49,351 nucleotides of DNA from Flavobacteriales bacterium (GTDB lineage Bacteria; Bacteroidota; Bacteroidia; Flavobacteriales_G; Salibacteraceae): NCBI GenBank assembly GCA_020435995.1, contig JAGQYO010000024.1, forward strand, positions 1-49,351, written 5' to 3'. Below are positions 16,912-26,777 of the stretch, in pieces. Numbering within the stretch: the stretch's first letter is position 1; each line of letters opens with the position of its first letter. Below the pieces are notes generated by a model. The model saw only the letters and a program-made list of their open reading frames with translations, was not told the DNA's origin and did not search any database. The position numbers and the translations under genes were made by a program.

Positions 16912-17898
16912 GTGAAGTTTTTAATAGTTTGGTTTGGTGTTTTTATTGGGTTTGCCGCTAGCGCTCAAAATTATTATTCACCCGATGTAACTTCTAAAAT
17001 ATACACGAATCTGAACCAAGCGTTAAACGAAAGGGAAAGGGTTTTTAGGCTCGACTTAAGCGAACAAAATTTATCTGCAATTCCACTTGGTGTATTTGAA
17101 TTTAACAACCTGGAGTCGCTTATTCTTGACGGAAACAAAATAACAAGTCTTAAGTTTCTTCCCAACCAGCTGCCTCGCTTAAAGTATTTGAGCCTCAAGA
17201 GAAACAAAATTCGAAAATTTCATATTCCAAAAAATTGCCTTGATATGCTCTCGGAGCTTTACCTCGACCAAAATGAACTCATCGAATTTCCTCAAATAAC
17301 AAACCCAATGGTTAACCTCATTGCCTTGTCACTATCCCAAAATTACATCAACGAATTGCCCAGAGACGCGCTCTCCCTCACAAGACTACGATTTTTAACT
17401 TTAGACTCAAACCCATTAAAAAATCCAGAATTAGCTTTCGATTATTCATCCTACTTGGAACGCTTGAGTATGTATCAAACAGGATTAAAAAAACTTCCTC
17501 GGTCTTACATCTTTAAAAACATGACCAAACTTGTAATAAGTGGAAATACCATTGATTATAAAACAATTGATGCATCTCGTTTTTTGAAAGTTGAATATTT
17601 GGATATCAGCTACGTACCCTTAATCAACATGGAAGATTTTATATCAATTACTCAGTTTAAAAACCTAAAATATTTAGTAGCCGAAGATATTGGAATGACT
17701 TCACTCATGCCCGAGATAGCCAACTTAAAAAAGCTTCGAGAAGCTACTTTTTTAAACAACCAGCTTACCACGTTGCCTGAGGAAATATTCAAACTAAAAT
17801 TGAAAACGATTCATTTGGAATACAACCCCATTTCAAAGACTACCATTGAACTCATTCAACAAAACATGCCAAAAACTAAGGTATTTTTTAGCCCATAA
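16912..17898 (+). CDS. Secreted leucine-rich-repeat protein
   Basis: 328 aa starting with GTG at 16912, chosen because it is directly followed by a signal peptide (KFLIVWFGVFIGFAASAQ). About nine to ten leucine-rich repeats of 22-25 residues fill the rest, for example LESLILDGNKITSL, LKYLSLKRNKIRKF and LSELYLDQNELIEF. It has no visible type IX sorting domain; the last repeat ends at KVFFSP, so it is probably periplasmic or released by another route. LRR solenoids bind proteins; the partner is unknown. Confidence 0.85.
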   Translation: MKFLIVWFGVFIGFAASAQNYYSPDVTSKIYTNLNQALNERERVFRLDLSEQNLSAIPLGVFEFNNLESLILDGNKITSLKFLPNQLPRLKYLSLKRNKIRKFHIPKNCLDMLSELYLDQNELIEFPQITNPMVNLIALSLSQNYINELPRDALSLTRLRFLTLDSNPLKNPELAFDYSSYLERLSMYQTGLKKLPRSYIFKNMTKLVISGNTIDYKTIDASRFLKVEYLDISYVPLINMEDFISITQFKNLKYLVAEDIGMTSLMPEIANLKKLREATFLNNQLTTLPEEIFKLKLKTIHLEYNPISKTTIELIQQNMPKTKVFFSP

Positions 17899-17946
17899 AT
17901 GGAAATCAAAATTTTAGTAATTTAGCATGAACTAAAACCTTAGAGC

Positions 17947-18114
17947 ATGGCGAACATACATCTCTTCAGAATTCCAAGCAGGTCTTCGCTCCTACTTAAA
18001 ATGAAGGTTTTGATCAATGACAATAAATTCTACATGCTCTCTAATCAATATCTTGTAGTTCCATGCCGTGAAGATTCCATTCGTATTTCTTGTAGCCTTT
18101 TTCCTTCTAAATAA
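17947..18114 (+). pseudogene. N-terminal fragment cut off by an in-frame TAA
   Basis: 55 codons from ATG 17947 to TAA 18112-18114. The product (MANIHLFRIPSRSS..., then MKVLINDNKFYML and YLVVPCREDSIRIS) looks like the small beta-sandwich that opens many Bacteroidota membrane proteins of this layout. After the TAA the same frame stays open (KISIDHSNSASDD...) straight into the membrane protein at 18172. A single nonsense change in an originally ~226-residue protein is the simplest reading; a genuine short protein is possible. Confidence 0.65.
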
Positions 18115-18171
18115 AAAATCTCGATTGACCATTCAAACAGCGCCAGTGATGATCTATTTCTTATAACGGAT

Positions 18172-18627
18172 ATGAATCCCAATCTTGGCATTTCAATAAC
18201 CGATTTTATAGGCAGGTCGAAAGCCCTTAGAATTCGTGTTGTCGATAGGAATGAGTTTGAAAACCAAATGGAATTATATGCTAAGCTAGATCAGGTGAAG
18301 ACATTCGTAGGCTATGGCTTTGACCTTATTTCGTGCTATTTCGCGGGGTTATTCCTTTTGAGATATTCCATTGTTTGCGGTGTGGAATTCCATCCGTGGA
18401 TGTTTTTTTTAGTGGGTAGTAGCCTTGCAATACTGGTTTCGGTTTACGCAAGAAAAAAAATGCCAGATCTTAGCTATATCTTCCTAAAAAGGAACGGATT
18501 AGTTTCCTTAATGGCAGCAGTGGCGCTGTTTCTCTATAACCCGTCTGAGGCCATAATTCCTTTGCTGGCAACAGCTATTTTTGCTTTAATGTTTACATAT
18601 TCGAAGAATGGTCAGTTTATTATATGA
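18172..18627 (+). CDS. Membrane protein, probable C-terminal part of an interrupted gene
   Basis: 151 aa from ATG 18172, function unknown. A ~45-residue charged N-terminal part (beta-strand pattern, then NQMELYAKLDQVKTF) is followed by three to four membrane segments (YFAGLFLLRYSIVCG, FFLVGSSLAILVSVY, LMAAVALFLY, IIPLLATAIFALMF). Its frame is continuous with codons back to the TAA at 18112, and the preceding 55-codon piece is in the same frame. The ATG at 18172 is therefore probably an internal Met of a longer original protein (17947-18627). It ends at the shared bidirectional terminator. Confidence 0.7.
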   Translation: MNPNLGISITDFIGRSKALRIRVVDRNEFENQMELYAKLDQVKTFVGYGFDLISCYFAGLFLLRYSIVCGVEFHPWMFFLVGSSLAILVSVYARKKMPDLSYIFLKRNGLVSLMAAVALFLYNPSEAIIPLLATAIFALMFTYSKNGQFII

Positions 18628-18668
18628 AGATGGAAGCTTTTTTCCAATTCATGAATGTATACAAATAA

Positions 18669-18692
18669 AAAAGGCTCCAGAAGGAGCCTTTT
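18669..18692. terminator. Bidirectional terminator
   Basis: Stem AAAAGGCTCC / GGAGCCTTTT around loop AGAA, with A and T runs on either side so it works for both strands. It separates the membrane-protein gene (+) from gltA (-). Confidence 0.85.
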
Positions 18693-18711
18693 CTTATATA
18701 GTTTGTTTTGT

Positions 18712-19998
18712 TTATCTATCACCAATATTGGTAAATGGTCGCGCTTTGGCACCTGTGTATATTTGGCGTGGTCTACCAATTGGCTCATTATTCTCACGCA
18801 TTTCTTTCCACTGAGCTATCCAACCTGGTAATCTTCCCAAAGCAAACATTACTGTAAACATTTGGGTAGGTATTCCCAACGCTCGATAGATAATTCCTGA
18901 ATAGAAATCTACGTTTGGATAAAGTTTTCTTTCTACGAAATATGGATCGCTCAAGGCAACCTCTTCCAATCCTTTGGCAATTTCCAAAACTGGATCATTC
19001 ACACCCAATTTCGCCAATACAGAATCCGCTGCTTTTTTGATAATCTTAGCTCGAGGATCGAAGTTTTTATACACCCGGTGTCCAAATCCCATTAATCTAA
19101 ATGGATCGTCTTTGTCTTTTGCTTTATCCATGAATTTCTGAACACCACCGCCATCTTTTCTGATAGCTTCAAGCATTTCAATCACAGCTTGATTGGCGCC
19201 ACCGTGTAAAGGCCCCCAAAGAGCAGAAATTCCAGCAGAAATGGCGCTATACAAACTTGCGTGACTTGATCCTACAATTCTCACAGTAGAAGTAGAGCAG
19301 TTTTGTTCGTGATCGGCGTGAAGAATTAATAGTTTGTTTAAGGCATCAGCCACTACTGAATCTGCCTTATAAACATCAGATGGAATGGCAAACATCATCT
19401 TCAAAAAGTTGGAGCAATAGTCCAAGCTATTATCAGGATAGTTTACAGGATGCCCCAATTCGTTTTTATAAGCCCATGCTGCGATAGTGGGCATTTTAGC
19501 AAGAATGCGAATCACACTCAAATAAACTTGGTCAGCAGACCTATTAGGGTCTAATGATTCGGGGTAAAAAGCAGTAAGCGAACTAATCAATGAAGACAAC
19601 ACACCCATTGGATGAGATTTCGAAGGAAATCCATCAAGTATGTTTTTTATTTCCTCATGAACCAGGGTATGCTTGGTGATGTCGGCATTAAATTTCTCAA
19701 ATTCTGATTTTGTTGGAAGCTCTCCGAAAATTAATAGATAAGCCACTTCAAGAAATGAAGCGCTCTCGGCTAACTCTTCAATGGAGTAACCACGGTACCG
19801 AAGAATTCCTTCTTCTCCATCCAAAAATGTAATTGCACTCGTTGTCGCACCCGTATTTTTATAACCAAAATCAAGGGTAATCAAACCGCTTTCGGCTCTA
19901 AGTTTACTAATATCTACAGCCTTTTCATTTTCTGTACCTTCTATTACTGGTAACTCATACGACTGTCCATTATACGTAATGATTGCTTTGTCCGACAT
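18712..19998 (-). CDS. gltA: Citrate synthase
   Basis: 428 aa, the usual length of the hexameric type II bacterial enzyme. It condenses oxaloacetate and acetyl-CoA at the entry of the citric-acid cycle. The catalytic residues are in LLILHADHEQNCSTST (His), MGFGHRVYKNFDPRA (His, Arg) and NVDFYSGIIYRALG (Asp). The N-terminal strand region (AIITYNGQSYELPVIEGT) is also typical. It lies 104 nt downstream of eno on the same strand, probably with its own weak promoter or by read-through. The gene order eno-gltA behind the ribosomal cluster is, to my knowledge, common in Flavobacteriales. Confidence 0.96.
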   Translation of the reverse strand: MSDKAIITYNGQSYELPVIEGTENEKAVDISKLRAESGLITLDFGYKNTGATTSAITFLDGEEGILRYRGYSIEELAESASFLEVAYLLIFGELPTKSEFEKFNADITKHTLVHEEIKNILDGFPSKSHPMGVLSSLISSLTAFYPESLDPNRSADQVYLSVIRILAKMPTIAAWAYKNELGHPVNYPDNSLDYCSNFLKMMFAIPSDVYKADSVVADALNKLLILHADHEQNCSTSTVRIVGSSHASLYSAISAGISALWGPLHGGANQAVIEMLEAIRKDGGGVQKFMDKAKDKDDPFRLMGFGHRVYKNFDPRAKIIKKAADSVLAKLGVNDPVLEIAKGLEEVALSDPYFVERKLYPNVDFYSGIIYRALGIPTQMFTVMFALGRLPGWIAQWKEMRENNEPIGRPRQIYTGAKARPFTNIGDR

Positions 19999-20102
19999 TT
20001 TCCTTCTCTACTTTTTTCTAACCTTAATCTATTTAATTCCACTTCGCTGGGTGGTCTTGGCGAAAATACATCGTAGTCATGACAAATCCTAGTGACAATA
20101 GT

Positions 20103-21398
<1,296 letters not shown>

Positions 21399-22511
21399 TT
21401 ATTTGGATTTATGTGTTCTAATATTTTCAATAAACTGGTCGAATAAATAGCGGCTATCATTTGGTCCGGCCGATGATTCGGGGTGGAATTGAACCGAAAA
21501 TACGGGCATACCCTTAATAGAAAAACCGGCTAAACTGTTATCATTCAAATGTTGGTGGGTAATTTCGATGTCCTCTCGGTTTTGCGCTGAGTCCCAGTCA
21601 ACTACAAAGCCGTGATTCTGAGAAGTTACCTCACATTTACCCGTGATTAAATTCTTTACAGGATGATTTACCCCTCGATGACCGTTGTGCATTTTTATGG
21701 TTTTTAATCCCTGTGAAATGGCCAGAATTTGGTGTCCTAAACATATTCCAAATACAGGTTTCCCAGAATTTGCGATTTGATGAATGGTTTTAGTTTCGTT
21801 GGGCATAGCTGATGGATCGCCAGGTCCATTAGACAGCATGTAGGCATCAGCATTCCATTTTTCCATTTCAGCAAAGCTGGTGTTGTAAGGAAAAACCTTT
21901 AAATAAGCTCCTCGTTCCACCAAACAACGCAGAATATTTTTTTTGACTCCTAAATCAAGAACCGCAATTCTCAGAGTCGCATTTTCATCGCCAAAAAAAT
22001 AAGGTTCCTTGCATGATACCTTAGAGCTTAGCTCCAAACCATCCATGGAAGGAACAAGGTTCAATTTGTTTTTTAGTTCAGACAAATCTTCAATCTCCGA
22101 TGAAATTATAGCATTCATCGCGCCCGATTGGCGAATGTGTCTGGTAAGCGCCCTGGTATCTACATCTGAAATTCCGACTTTGCCGTTCTCCACAAAATAA
22201 TCTTGGAGACTTGCATATCCAGCGGGTCTCGAATATTCTTGTGAAAACTTTTTACATACCAGACCTTCGATTTTTATGCCTTCAGATTCAACATCATTAT
22301 GAGCCACACCATAATTTCCAACGTGAGAAGGTGTCAGTAACAAAATCTGCCCGAAATAGGATGGATCAGTAAAAATTTCTTGATAACCGGTCATGCCAGT
22401 ATTAAAGGCTATTTCTCCTGTTGCAGTTCCAATCTTGCCAACTGCCTTACCCCTATATACTGTTCCGTCTTGGAGCAGCAATATGGCATCTTTTCGTTCT
22501 TGATACTTCAT
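21399..22511 (-). CDS. carA: Carbamoyl-phosphate synthase small (glutaminase) subunit
   Basis: 370 aa. It hydrolyses glutamine and feeds ammonia to the large subunit CarB for arginine and pyrimidine synthesis; carB is not in this window. The N-terminal domain (LLLQDGTVYRGKAVG) is followed by a class I glutamine amidotransferase with the nucleophile Cys in FGICLGHQILA and the His-x-Glu pair in FSVQFHPESSAGP. It begins just 11 nt after the terminator following rplQ, so some expression by read-through from the ribosomal operon seems likely (inference). It is coupled to eno. Confidence 0.96.
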   Translation of the reverse strand: MKYQERKDAILLLQDGTVYRGKAVGKIGTATGEIAFNTGMTGYQEIFTDPSYFGQILLLTPSHVGNYGVAHNDVESEGIKIEGLVCKKFSQEYSRPAGYASLQDYFVENGKVGISDVDTRALTRHIRQSGAMNAIISSEIEDLSELKNKLNLVPSMDGLELSSKVSCKEPYFFGDENATLRIAVLDLGVKKNILRCLVERGAYLKVFPYNTSFAEMEKWNADAYMLSNGPGDPSAMPNETKTIHQIANSGKPVFGICLGHQILAISQGLKTIKMHNGHRGVNHPVKNLITGKCEVTSQNHGFVVDWDSAQNREDIEITHQHLNDNSLAGFSIKGMPVFSVQFHPESSAGPNDSRYLFDQFIENIRTHKSK

Positions 22512-22522
22512 CTATTTCTAAG

Positions 22523-22560
22523 CAAAAAAAAAGGACAAAACGCAAACGGCTTTATCCTTC
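22523..22560 (-). terminator. Terminator after rplQ
   Basis: Imperfect stem of AAGGATAAAGCCG and CGTTTTGTCCTT around loop TTTG (minus strand), followed by a run of ten T. It lies 28 nt after the rplQ stop and ends the 33-gene ribosomal cluster. Confidence 0.75.
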
Positions 22561-22587
22561 TATTTTTAATTTATTTTTCAAGGAAAT

Positions 22588-23190
22588 CTACTCTTGGCTA
22601 TCCTTTTTTTCTTCCGCGCTTTTATCGTCAGACTTTGCCTCAGCCTTTGGCGCCTCAGCTTCTGCTGCAGGGGCCTCAGCCTTCGGTGCTTTAGGAGCTT
22701 CTTCTTCAACTACCTCAACTGCCTCTTCAATTTTAGCCTTTGGAGTTACCTTAGGAGCTGCAGTTTCTGCAGTACTACCAGTACCTCTTCGGCTTCTACG
22801 GGTTTTCTTCTTTTCTTCTTTTCCGTAGATTTCGTTGAAGTCAACCAATTCGATCATTGCCATTTCGGCACCGTCACCTTTTCTAGAACCGATTTTGATG
22901 ATGCGGGTATAACCACCTGGTCTATCAGCAATTTTTGGAGCCACATCTCTAAACAGTTCAGCAACTACCTCTTTATTTTGTAGAATACTAAATACAATTC
23001 TTCTAGAGTGGGTAGAGTCTGTTTTGCACTTCGTCAAAATAGGTTCTACATATCGTCTTAATGCTCTGGCTTTAGGAAGCGTTGTGCTTATCCTTTTGTG
23101 CTCGATTAACGAACACGCCATGTTAGAAAGCATTGCACTACGGTGCGCCGCATTTTTTCCAACCTTTAGTATTTTGTTATTGTGTCTCAT
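22588..23190 (-). CDS. rplQ: 50S ribosomal protein L17 with long acidic Ala/Glu/Lys tail
   Basis: 200 aa. Residues 1-125 are a normal L17 ([35 protein letters not shown]), which lines the polypeptide exit side of the 50S subunit. Residues ~126-200 are a low-complexity extension with a basic start ([10 protein letters not shown]) and then Ala/Glu/Pro/Lys repeats ([18 protein letters not shown]). E. coli L17 has ~127 residues; extended forms are known in Bacteroidota. The tail is likely disordered. Last gene of the alpha segment. Confidence 0.96.
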   Translation of the reverse strand: MRHNNKILKVGKNAAHRSAMLSNMACSLIEHKRISTTLPKARALRRYVEPILTKCKTDSTHSRRIVFSILQNKEVVAELFRDVAPKIADRPGGYTRIIKIGSRKGDGAEMAMIELVDFNEIYGKEEKKKTRRSRRGTGSTAETAAPKVTPKAKIEEAVEVVEEEAPKAPKAEAPAAEAEAPKAEAKSDDKSAEEKKDSQE

Positions 23191-23214
23191 GATATATGTG
23201 TCGTGTCAGTGAAA

Positions 23215-24204
23215 TTAGTCCTTATCTAATTTATATTTAGATAGATTCATTCCGAAAGACAATCCTTTATTCTCAACTAATTCTTCCAATTCAGTTAGCG
23301 ATTTTTTACCGAAGTTTCTGAACTTAAGCATGTCGTTCTTGTCAAATTGAACCAAGTCACCAAGGGTGTCAATTTCAGCTGCCTTAAGGCAATTGAGAGC
23401 TCTAACACTTAGGTCAAGGTCAACCAATTTAGACTTCAACAATTGACGCATGTGAAGCGAAGTTTCATCAAATTCTTCTTCAGATGCTGTTTCATGTGAA
23501 TCCAAAGTAATTTTCTCATCAGAGAACAACATGAAATGGTGAATCAAAATCTTAGCTGCTTCTTTCAATGCTTCCTTAGGGTGAATTGACCCATCAGTTT
23601 CGATATCTACAATCAATTTCTCATAATCCGTTTTTTGCTCAACCCTGTAATTCTCTACAGCGTATTTTACATTGCGAATTGGAGTGAAAATAGAATCAAT
23701 AGCAATCATTCCGATGGTACCATCAACACGGTTTTCTTCTGCAGGAACATAACCTCTTCCCTTGTTGACAACCAATTCAAGTTGAATTTCTACAGATTCG
23801 TTCATCGTAGCGATAATCAAATCAGGATTAAGCACTTGAAAAGCAGAAGTAAACTGTCCAATATCTCCAGCAGTCAAGTGTTTTTTGCCGCTTACACGCA
23901 CATTCACTTTTTCACTATTGATATCTTCAATTTGCTGCTTGAATCTAACTTGTTTTAAGTTAAGTACAATTTCGGTAATATCTTCCGCAACTCCCTTAAT
24001 AGTAGAGAATTCGTGGTCAACACCTTCAATTTTAATTGCTGTTACAGCAAATCCTTCCAAAGAAGAAAGTAAAATTCTTCTAAGAGAATTTCCAACTGTT
24101 ATACCGTAACCAGGCTCCAATGGTCTGAATTCAAACTGACCATTTTTATCATCGGAGTCGATCATTATTACCTTATCAGGCTTCTGAAAATCTAAGATTG
24201 CCAT
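23215..24204 (-). CDS. rpoA: RNA polymerase alpha subunit
   Basis: 329 aa, standard length. The N-terminal dimerisation domain (to ~residue 230) carries [20 protein letters not shown] and [17 protein letters not shown]. The C-terminal domain (from ~250) carries the helix-hairpin-helix elements [20 protein letters not shown] and [16 protein letters not shown] that touch UP elements and activators. The gene sits between rpsD and rplQ as in the alpha operon. Confidence 0.98.
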   Translation of the reverse strand: MAILDFQKPDKVIMIDSDDKNGQFEFRPLEPGYGITVGNSLRRILLSSLEGFAVTAIKIEGVDHEFSTIKGVAEDITEIVLNLKQVRFKQQIEDINSEKVNVRVSGKKHLTAGDIGQFTSAFQVLNPDLIIATMNESVEIQLELVVNKGRGYVPAEENRVDGTIGMIAIDSIFTPIRNVKYAVENYRVEQKTDYEKLIVDIETDGSIHPKEALKEAAKILIHHFMLFSDEKITLDSHETASEEEFDETSLHMRQLLKSKLVDLDLSVRALNCLKAAEIDTLGDLVQFDKNDMLKFRNFGKKSLTELEELVENKGLSFGMNLSKYKLDKD

Positions 24205-24230
24205 AGGGTTCTTGGGATTTCTTTTAATTA

Positions 24231-24839
24231 TTATTTAGAATATAATTCGACGATTAGCTGCTCCTTAATGTTCTCAGGAATATCTTCTCGGTTTGGATTC
24301 TGAACGAAAGTACCAGATAGGGTTTCTTTGTTAAAATCTAACCAAGGATACTTGCTTGCATTAGAAGTAGAAACAGAGGCACGAACAACCTCTAGCGATT
24401 TTGAACGCTCTCTTACTGCTACTACATCACCAGGACGCAAGGTATAGGAAGGAATATTAACCACATCTCCGTTAACGGTAATGTGACGGTGATTCACTAA
24501 CTGACGCGCACCTCTTCTTGTATTAGATATGCCCATTCGGAATACGGTGTTGTCCAATCTTGCTTCGCAAAACATCAACAACAATTCACCAGTAATACCT
24601 TTAGAACTAGACGCTCTATGAAATATGTTAGCGAATTGACGCTCCAATATTCCATAAGTATACTTAGCTTTTTGTTTTTCGGCTAACTGAATAGCGTACT
24701 CGCTTTGCTTCATCCTTCTTTTGTTAGGACCATGCATCCCAGGAGGATAGCCTTTTCTATCTAACGCCTTATCCGGACCAAAGATTGGATCACTAAATCT
24801 TCGCGCAATTTTTGATTTCGGGCCTCTATATCTTGCCAT
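24231..24839 (-). CDS. rpsD: 30S ribosomal protein S4
   Basis: 202 aa. A primary 16S rRNA binder that nucleates the 30S body. N-terminus [17 protein letters not shown]; the S4 RNA-binding domain is around residues 93-155 ([38 protein letters not shown]). The N-terminal cysteine zinc knuckle seen in some species is absent. Alpha-operon position between rpsK and rpoA. Confidence 0.98.
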   Translation of the reverse strand: MARYRGPKSKIARRFSDPIFGPDKALDRKGYPPGMHGPNKRRMKQSEYAIQLAEKQKAKYTYGILERQFANIFHRASSSKGITGELLLMFCEARLDNTVFRMGISNTRRGARQLVNHRHITVNGDVVNIPSYTLRPGDVVAVRERSKSLEVVRASVSTSNASKYPWLDFNKETLSGTFVQNPNREDIPENIKEQLIVELYSK

Positions 24840-24866
24840 TTCTTGCTATTTACTATTTATCGAGAA

Positions 24867-25250
24867 TTAAACTCTTCTTCTTTTTGGAGGACGACATCCA
24901 TTATGTGGAAGTGGTGTAATATCCACAATCTCCAACACTTGAATACCTGCATTGTGAATACTTCTAATTGCAGATTCTCTACCTGCACCAGGACCTTTCA
25001 CAAACAATTTAACTTTTCTCAAGCCTGCATCAAATGCTGTTTTCGAAGCATCGTTTGCCGCCATTTGAGCTGCGTAAGGAGTGTTCTTTTTAGAACCTCT
25101 AAATCCCATTTTACCAGCTGACGCCCATGAGATTGTTTGTCCTTGCGAATTTGTAAGAGTAATGATAATGTTGTTAAATGAAGCCTTAATGTGCGCTTCA
25201 CCCTGTGCATCAATCTTTACTTTATACTTCTTTACTGTAGACTTAGCCAT
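24867..25250 (-). CDS. rpsK: 30S ribosomal protein S11
   Basis: 127 aa, platform protein next to the mRNA exit channel. Recognised from [38 protein letters not shown] and the terminal [19 protein letters not shown] block (split by the C-terminal tail that contacts 16S rRNA). Between rpsM and rpsD. Confidence 0.98.
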   Translation of the reverse strand: MAKSTVKKYKVKIDAQGEAHIKASFNNIIITLTNSQGQTISWASAGKMGFRGSKKNTPYAAQMAANDASKTAFDAGLRKVKLFVKGPGAGRESAIRSIHNAGIQVLEIVDITPLPHNGCRPPKRRRV

Positions 25251-25258
25251 ATCAATTC

Positions 25259-25636
25259 TTATTTAGAAGGCATCTTTTTATTTGCAATCGTTTTTCTCTT
25301 ACCCTTTCTTGTTCGGCTGTTGTTCTTGGTTCTTTGTCCTCGAAGTGGCAAACCAGATCTATGTCGGATTCCACGGTAGCAACCAATATCCATCAATCGC
25401 TTGATATTCAATTGAGTTTCCGAACGAAGCGCTCCTTCCACCTTCAACGTTGTGTTGATGTAATTTCTAATTGCAGCTAATTCATCATCACTCCAATCCG
25501 AAACCTTCGTGTTTTGATCGACTTTGCTACTTTCCAAAATTTGTTCAGCCTTAGTGCGGCCAATACCGTAGATGTAGGTAAGTCCTATCACCCCTCTTTT
25601 GTTTTTTGGTAAATCTACTCCTGCTATCCTAGCCAT
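25259..25636 (-). CDS. rpsM: 30S ribosomal protein S13
   Basis: 125 aa, head protein that contacts the P-site tRNA and L5. N-terminus [20 protein letters not shown], helix-two-turn-helix [17 protein letters not shown], and the basic tail [20 protein letters not shown]. Alpha operon between rpmJ and rpsK (8 nt gap). Confidence 0.98.
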   Translation of the reverse strand: MARIAGVDLPKNKRGVIGLTYIYGIGRTKAEQILESSKVDQNTKVSDWSDDELAAIRNYINTTLKVEGALRSETQLNIKRLMDIGCYRGIRHRSGLPLRGQRTKNNSRTRKGKRKTIANKKMPSK

Positions 25637-25648
25637 AATAATCCTTGA

Positions 25649-25765
25649 TTAACCTTGTCTTTGTTTGAACTTAGGGTTCTTTTTATTGATTACATATAAA
25701 CGTCCTTTTCTTCGAACGATCTTGCAATCTTCACTTCTCTTTTTTATTGATGCTCTTACTTTCAT
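25649..25765 (-). CDS. rpmJ: 50S ribosomal protein L36 (cysteine-poor form)
   Basis: 38 aa, [20 protein letters not shown] at the start and [12 protein letters not shown] at the end. L36 binds 23S rRNA near the GTPase centre. The classical zinc ribbon uses three Cys and one His; here only Cys14 remains (position 11 is Ser, the third Cys is Asn, the His is Phe), so it cannot hold zinc in the usual way. It lies between infA and rpsM. Confidence 0.95.
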   Translation of the reverse strand: MKVRASIKKRSEDCKIVRRKGRLYVINKKNPKFKQRQG

Positions 25766-25774
25766 CAGTCCTCT

Positions 25775-25993
25775 TTATTTATATCTAAAGGATATTCTCC
25801 CTTTTGTCAAATCATACGGTGACATTTCCACCTTTACCCTATCTCCGGGTAAAATTTTTATGTAGTGCATTCTCATTTTACCCGAGATATGCGCAGTTAT
25901 TATATGTCCATTTTCTAGTTCAACCCTGAACATGGCATTAGATAGCGCTTCTATTATAGTTCCATCTTGCTCTATCGAGGACTGTTTAGGCAT
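25775..25993 (-). CDS. infA: Translation initiation factor IF-1
   Basis: 72 aa single OB-fold (S1-like) protein that blocks the 30S A site during initiation. Visible: [37 protein letters not shown] and the end [13 protein letters not shown]. The start overlaps the map stop by 8 nt, suggesting translational coupling. Confidence 0.98.
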   Translation of the reverse strand: MPKQSSIEQDGTIIEALSNAMFRVELENGHIITAHISGKMRMHYIKILPGDRVKVEMSPYDLTKGRISFRYK

Positions 25994-26777
25994 ATATTTT
26001 ACTCTTTAATACTTTTTCAATTTCATCAAAACTGGACAATACGTCCGCTTTTCCTTCTCTAATGGCAACATCATGCTCAAAATGAGCCGATGGTTTGCCA
26101 TCTCTTGTACTTATGGTCCAACCATCCTTCGATTGCTTGACCTGTCGTCCACCCATGTTAATCATAGGCTCTATTGCTATAGTCATTCCTGGTCTGAGTT
26201 GTTTTCCCCTTCCTCTTGAACCAAAGTTCGGAACTTCAGGACCTTCGTGTAGGCTTTTTCCAAGGCCGTGACCAACTAGTTCTCTAACTACACCATAGCC
26301 ATTCGATTCGGCATGAAACTGAACAGCGTGACTAATGTCTCCTATTCGATTTCCAGCTTTGGCTTGTTCAATTGCTAAGTACAAAGATTCCTTTGTAACC
26401 TTGAGCAAGCGACTTACTTCCTCCGATACTTCACCAATGGCAAAAGTATAAGCCGAATCACCCCAATAACTATTAAGAACGACGCCACAATCAACTGAGG
26501 CAATATCCCCGCTTTCAAGTGGCCGATCAGTTGGAATTCCATGTACTACTTGTTCATTTACCGAAATGCACAAGGAGTTTGGGAATCCTCCGTGACCCTT
26601 AAAACCAGGAATGGCACCATGATCTCTGATAAACTCTTCAGCTATCTTATCTAATGCTAAGGGTGTAATCCCCGGTTCAATAACCTTGGCCACCTCGGCC
26701 AACGTTTTTCCTACAAGCAAACAACTCTCACGTAGGATCTCAATTTCTTCCTCAGTTTTATAAAAAATCTGAGCCAT
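25986..26777 (-). CDS. map: Methionine aminopeptidase, type I
   Basis: 263 aa. It removes the N-terminal Met from nascent proteins and needs two metal ions. Ligand segments are seen: [18 protein letters not shown] (Asp, Asp), [18 protein letters not shown] (His), [10 protein letters not shown] (Glu) and a final Glu in [13 protein letters not shown]. The substrate-binding His is in [18 protein letters not shown]. Start and secY stop share one base (TAATG). No adk lies between secY and map, unlike in E. coli-type or Bacillus-type clusters. Confidence 0.97.
   Translation of the reverse strand: MAQIFYKTEEEIEILRESCLLVGKTLAEVAKVIEPGITPLALDKIAEEFIRDHGAIPGFKGHGGFPNSLCISVNEQVVHGIPTDRPLESGDIASVDCGVVLNSYWGDSAYTFAIGEVSEEVSRLLKVTKESLYLAIEQAKAGNRIGDISHAVQFHAESNGYGVVRELVGHGLGKSLHEGPEVPNFGSRGRGKQLRPGMTIAIEPMINMGGRQVKQSKDGWTISTRDGKPSAHFEHDVAIREGKADVLSSFDEIEKVLKSKIYA

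Noticed and set aside
18608-18814. Plus-strand frame over the bidirectional terminator and gltA end
   Set aside because: Runs through the hairpin and antisense to gltA; no protein features.
22594-22983. Plus-strand frame opposite rplQ
   Set aside because: Antisense shadow of the Ala/Glu repeat tail and the core of L17; Phe/Cys/Leu-rich translation with no family features.
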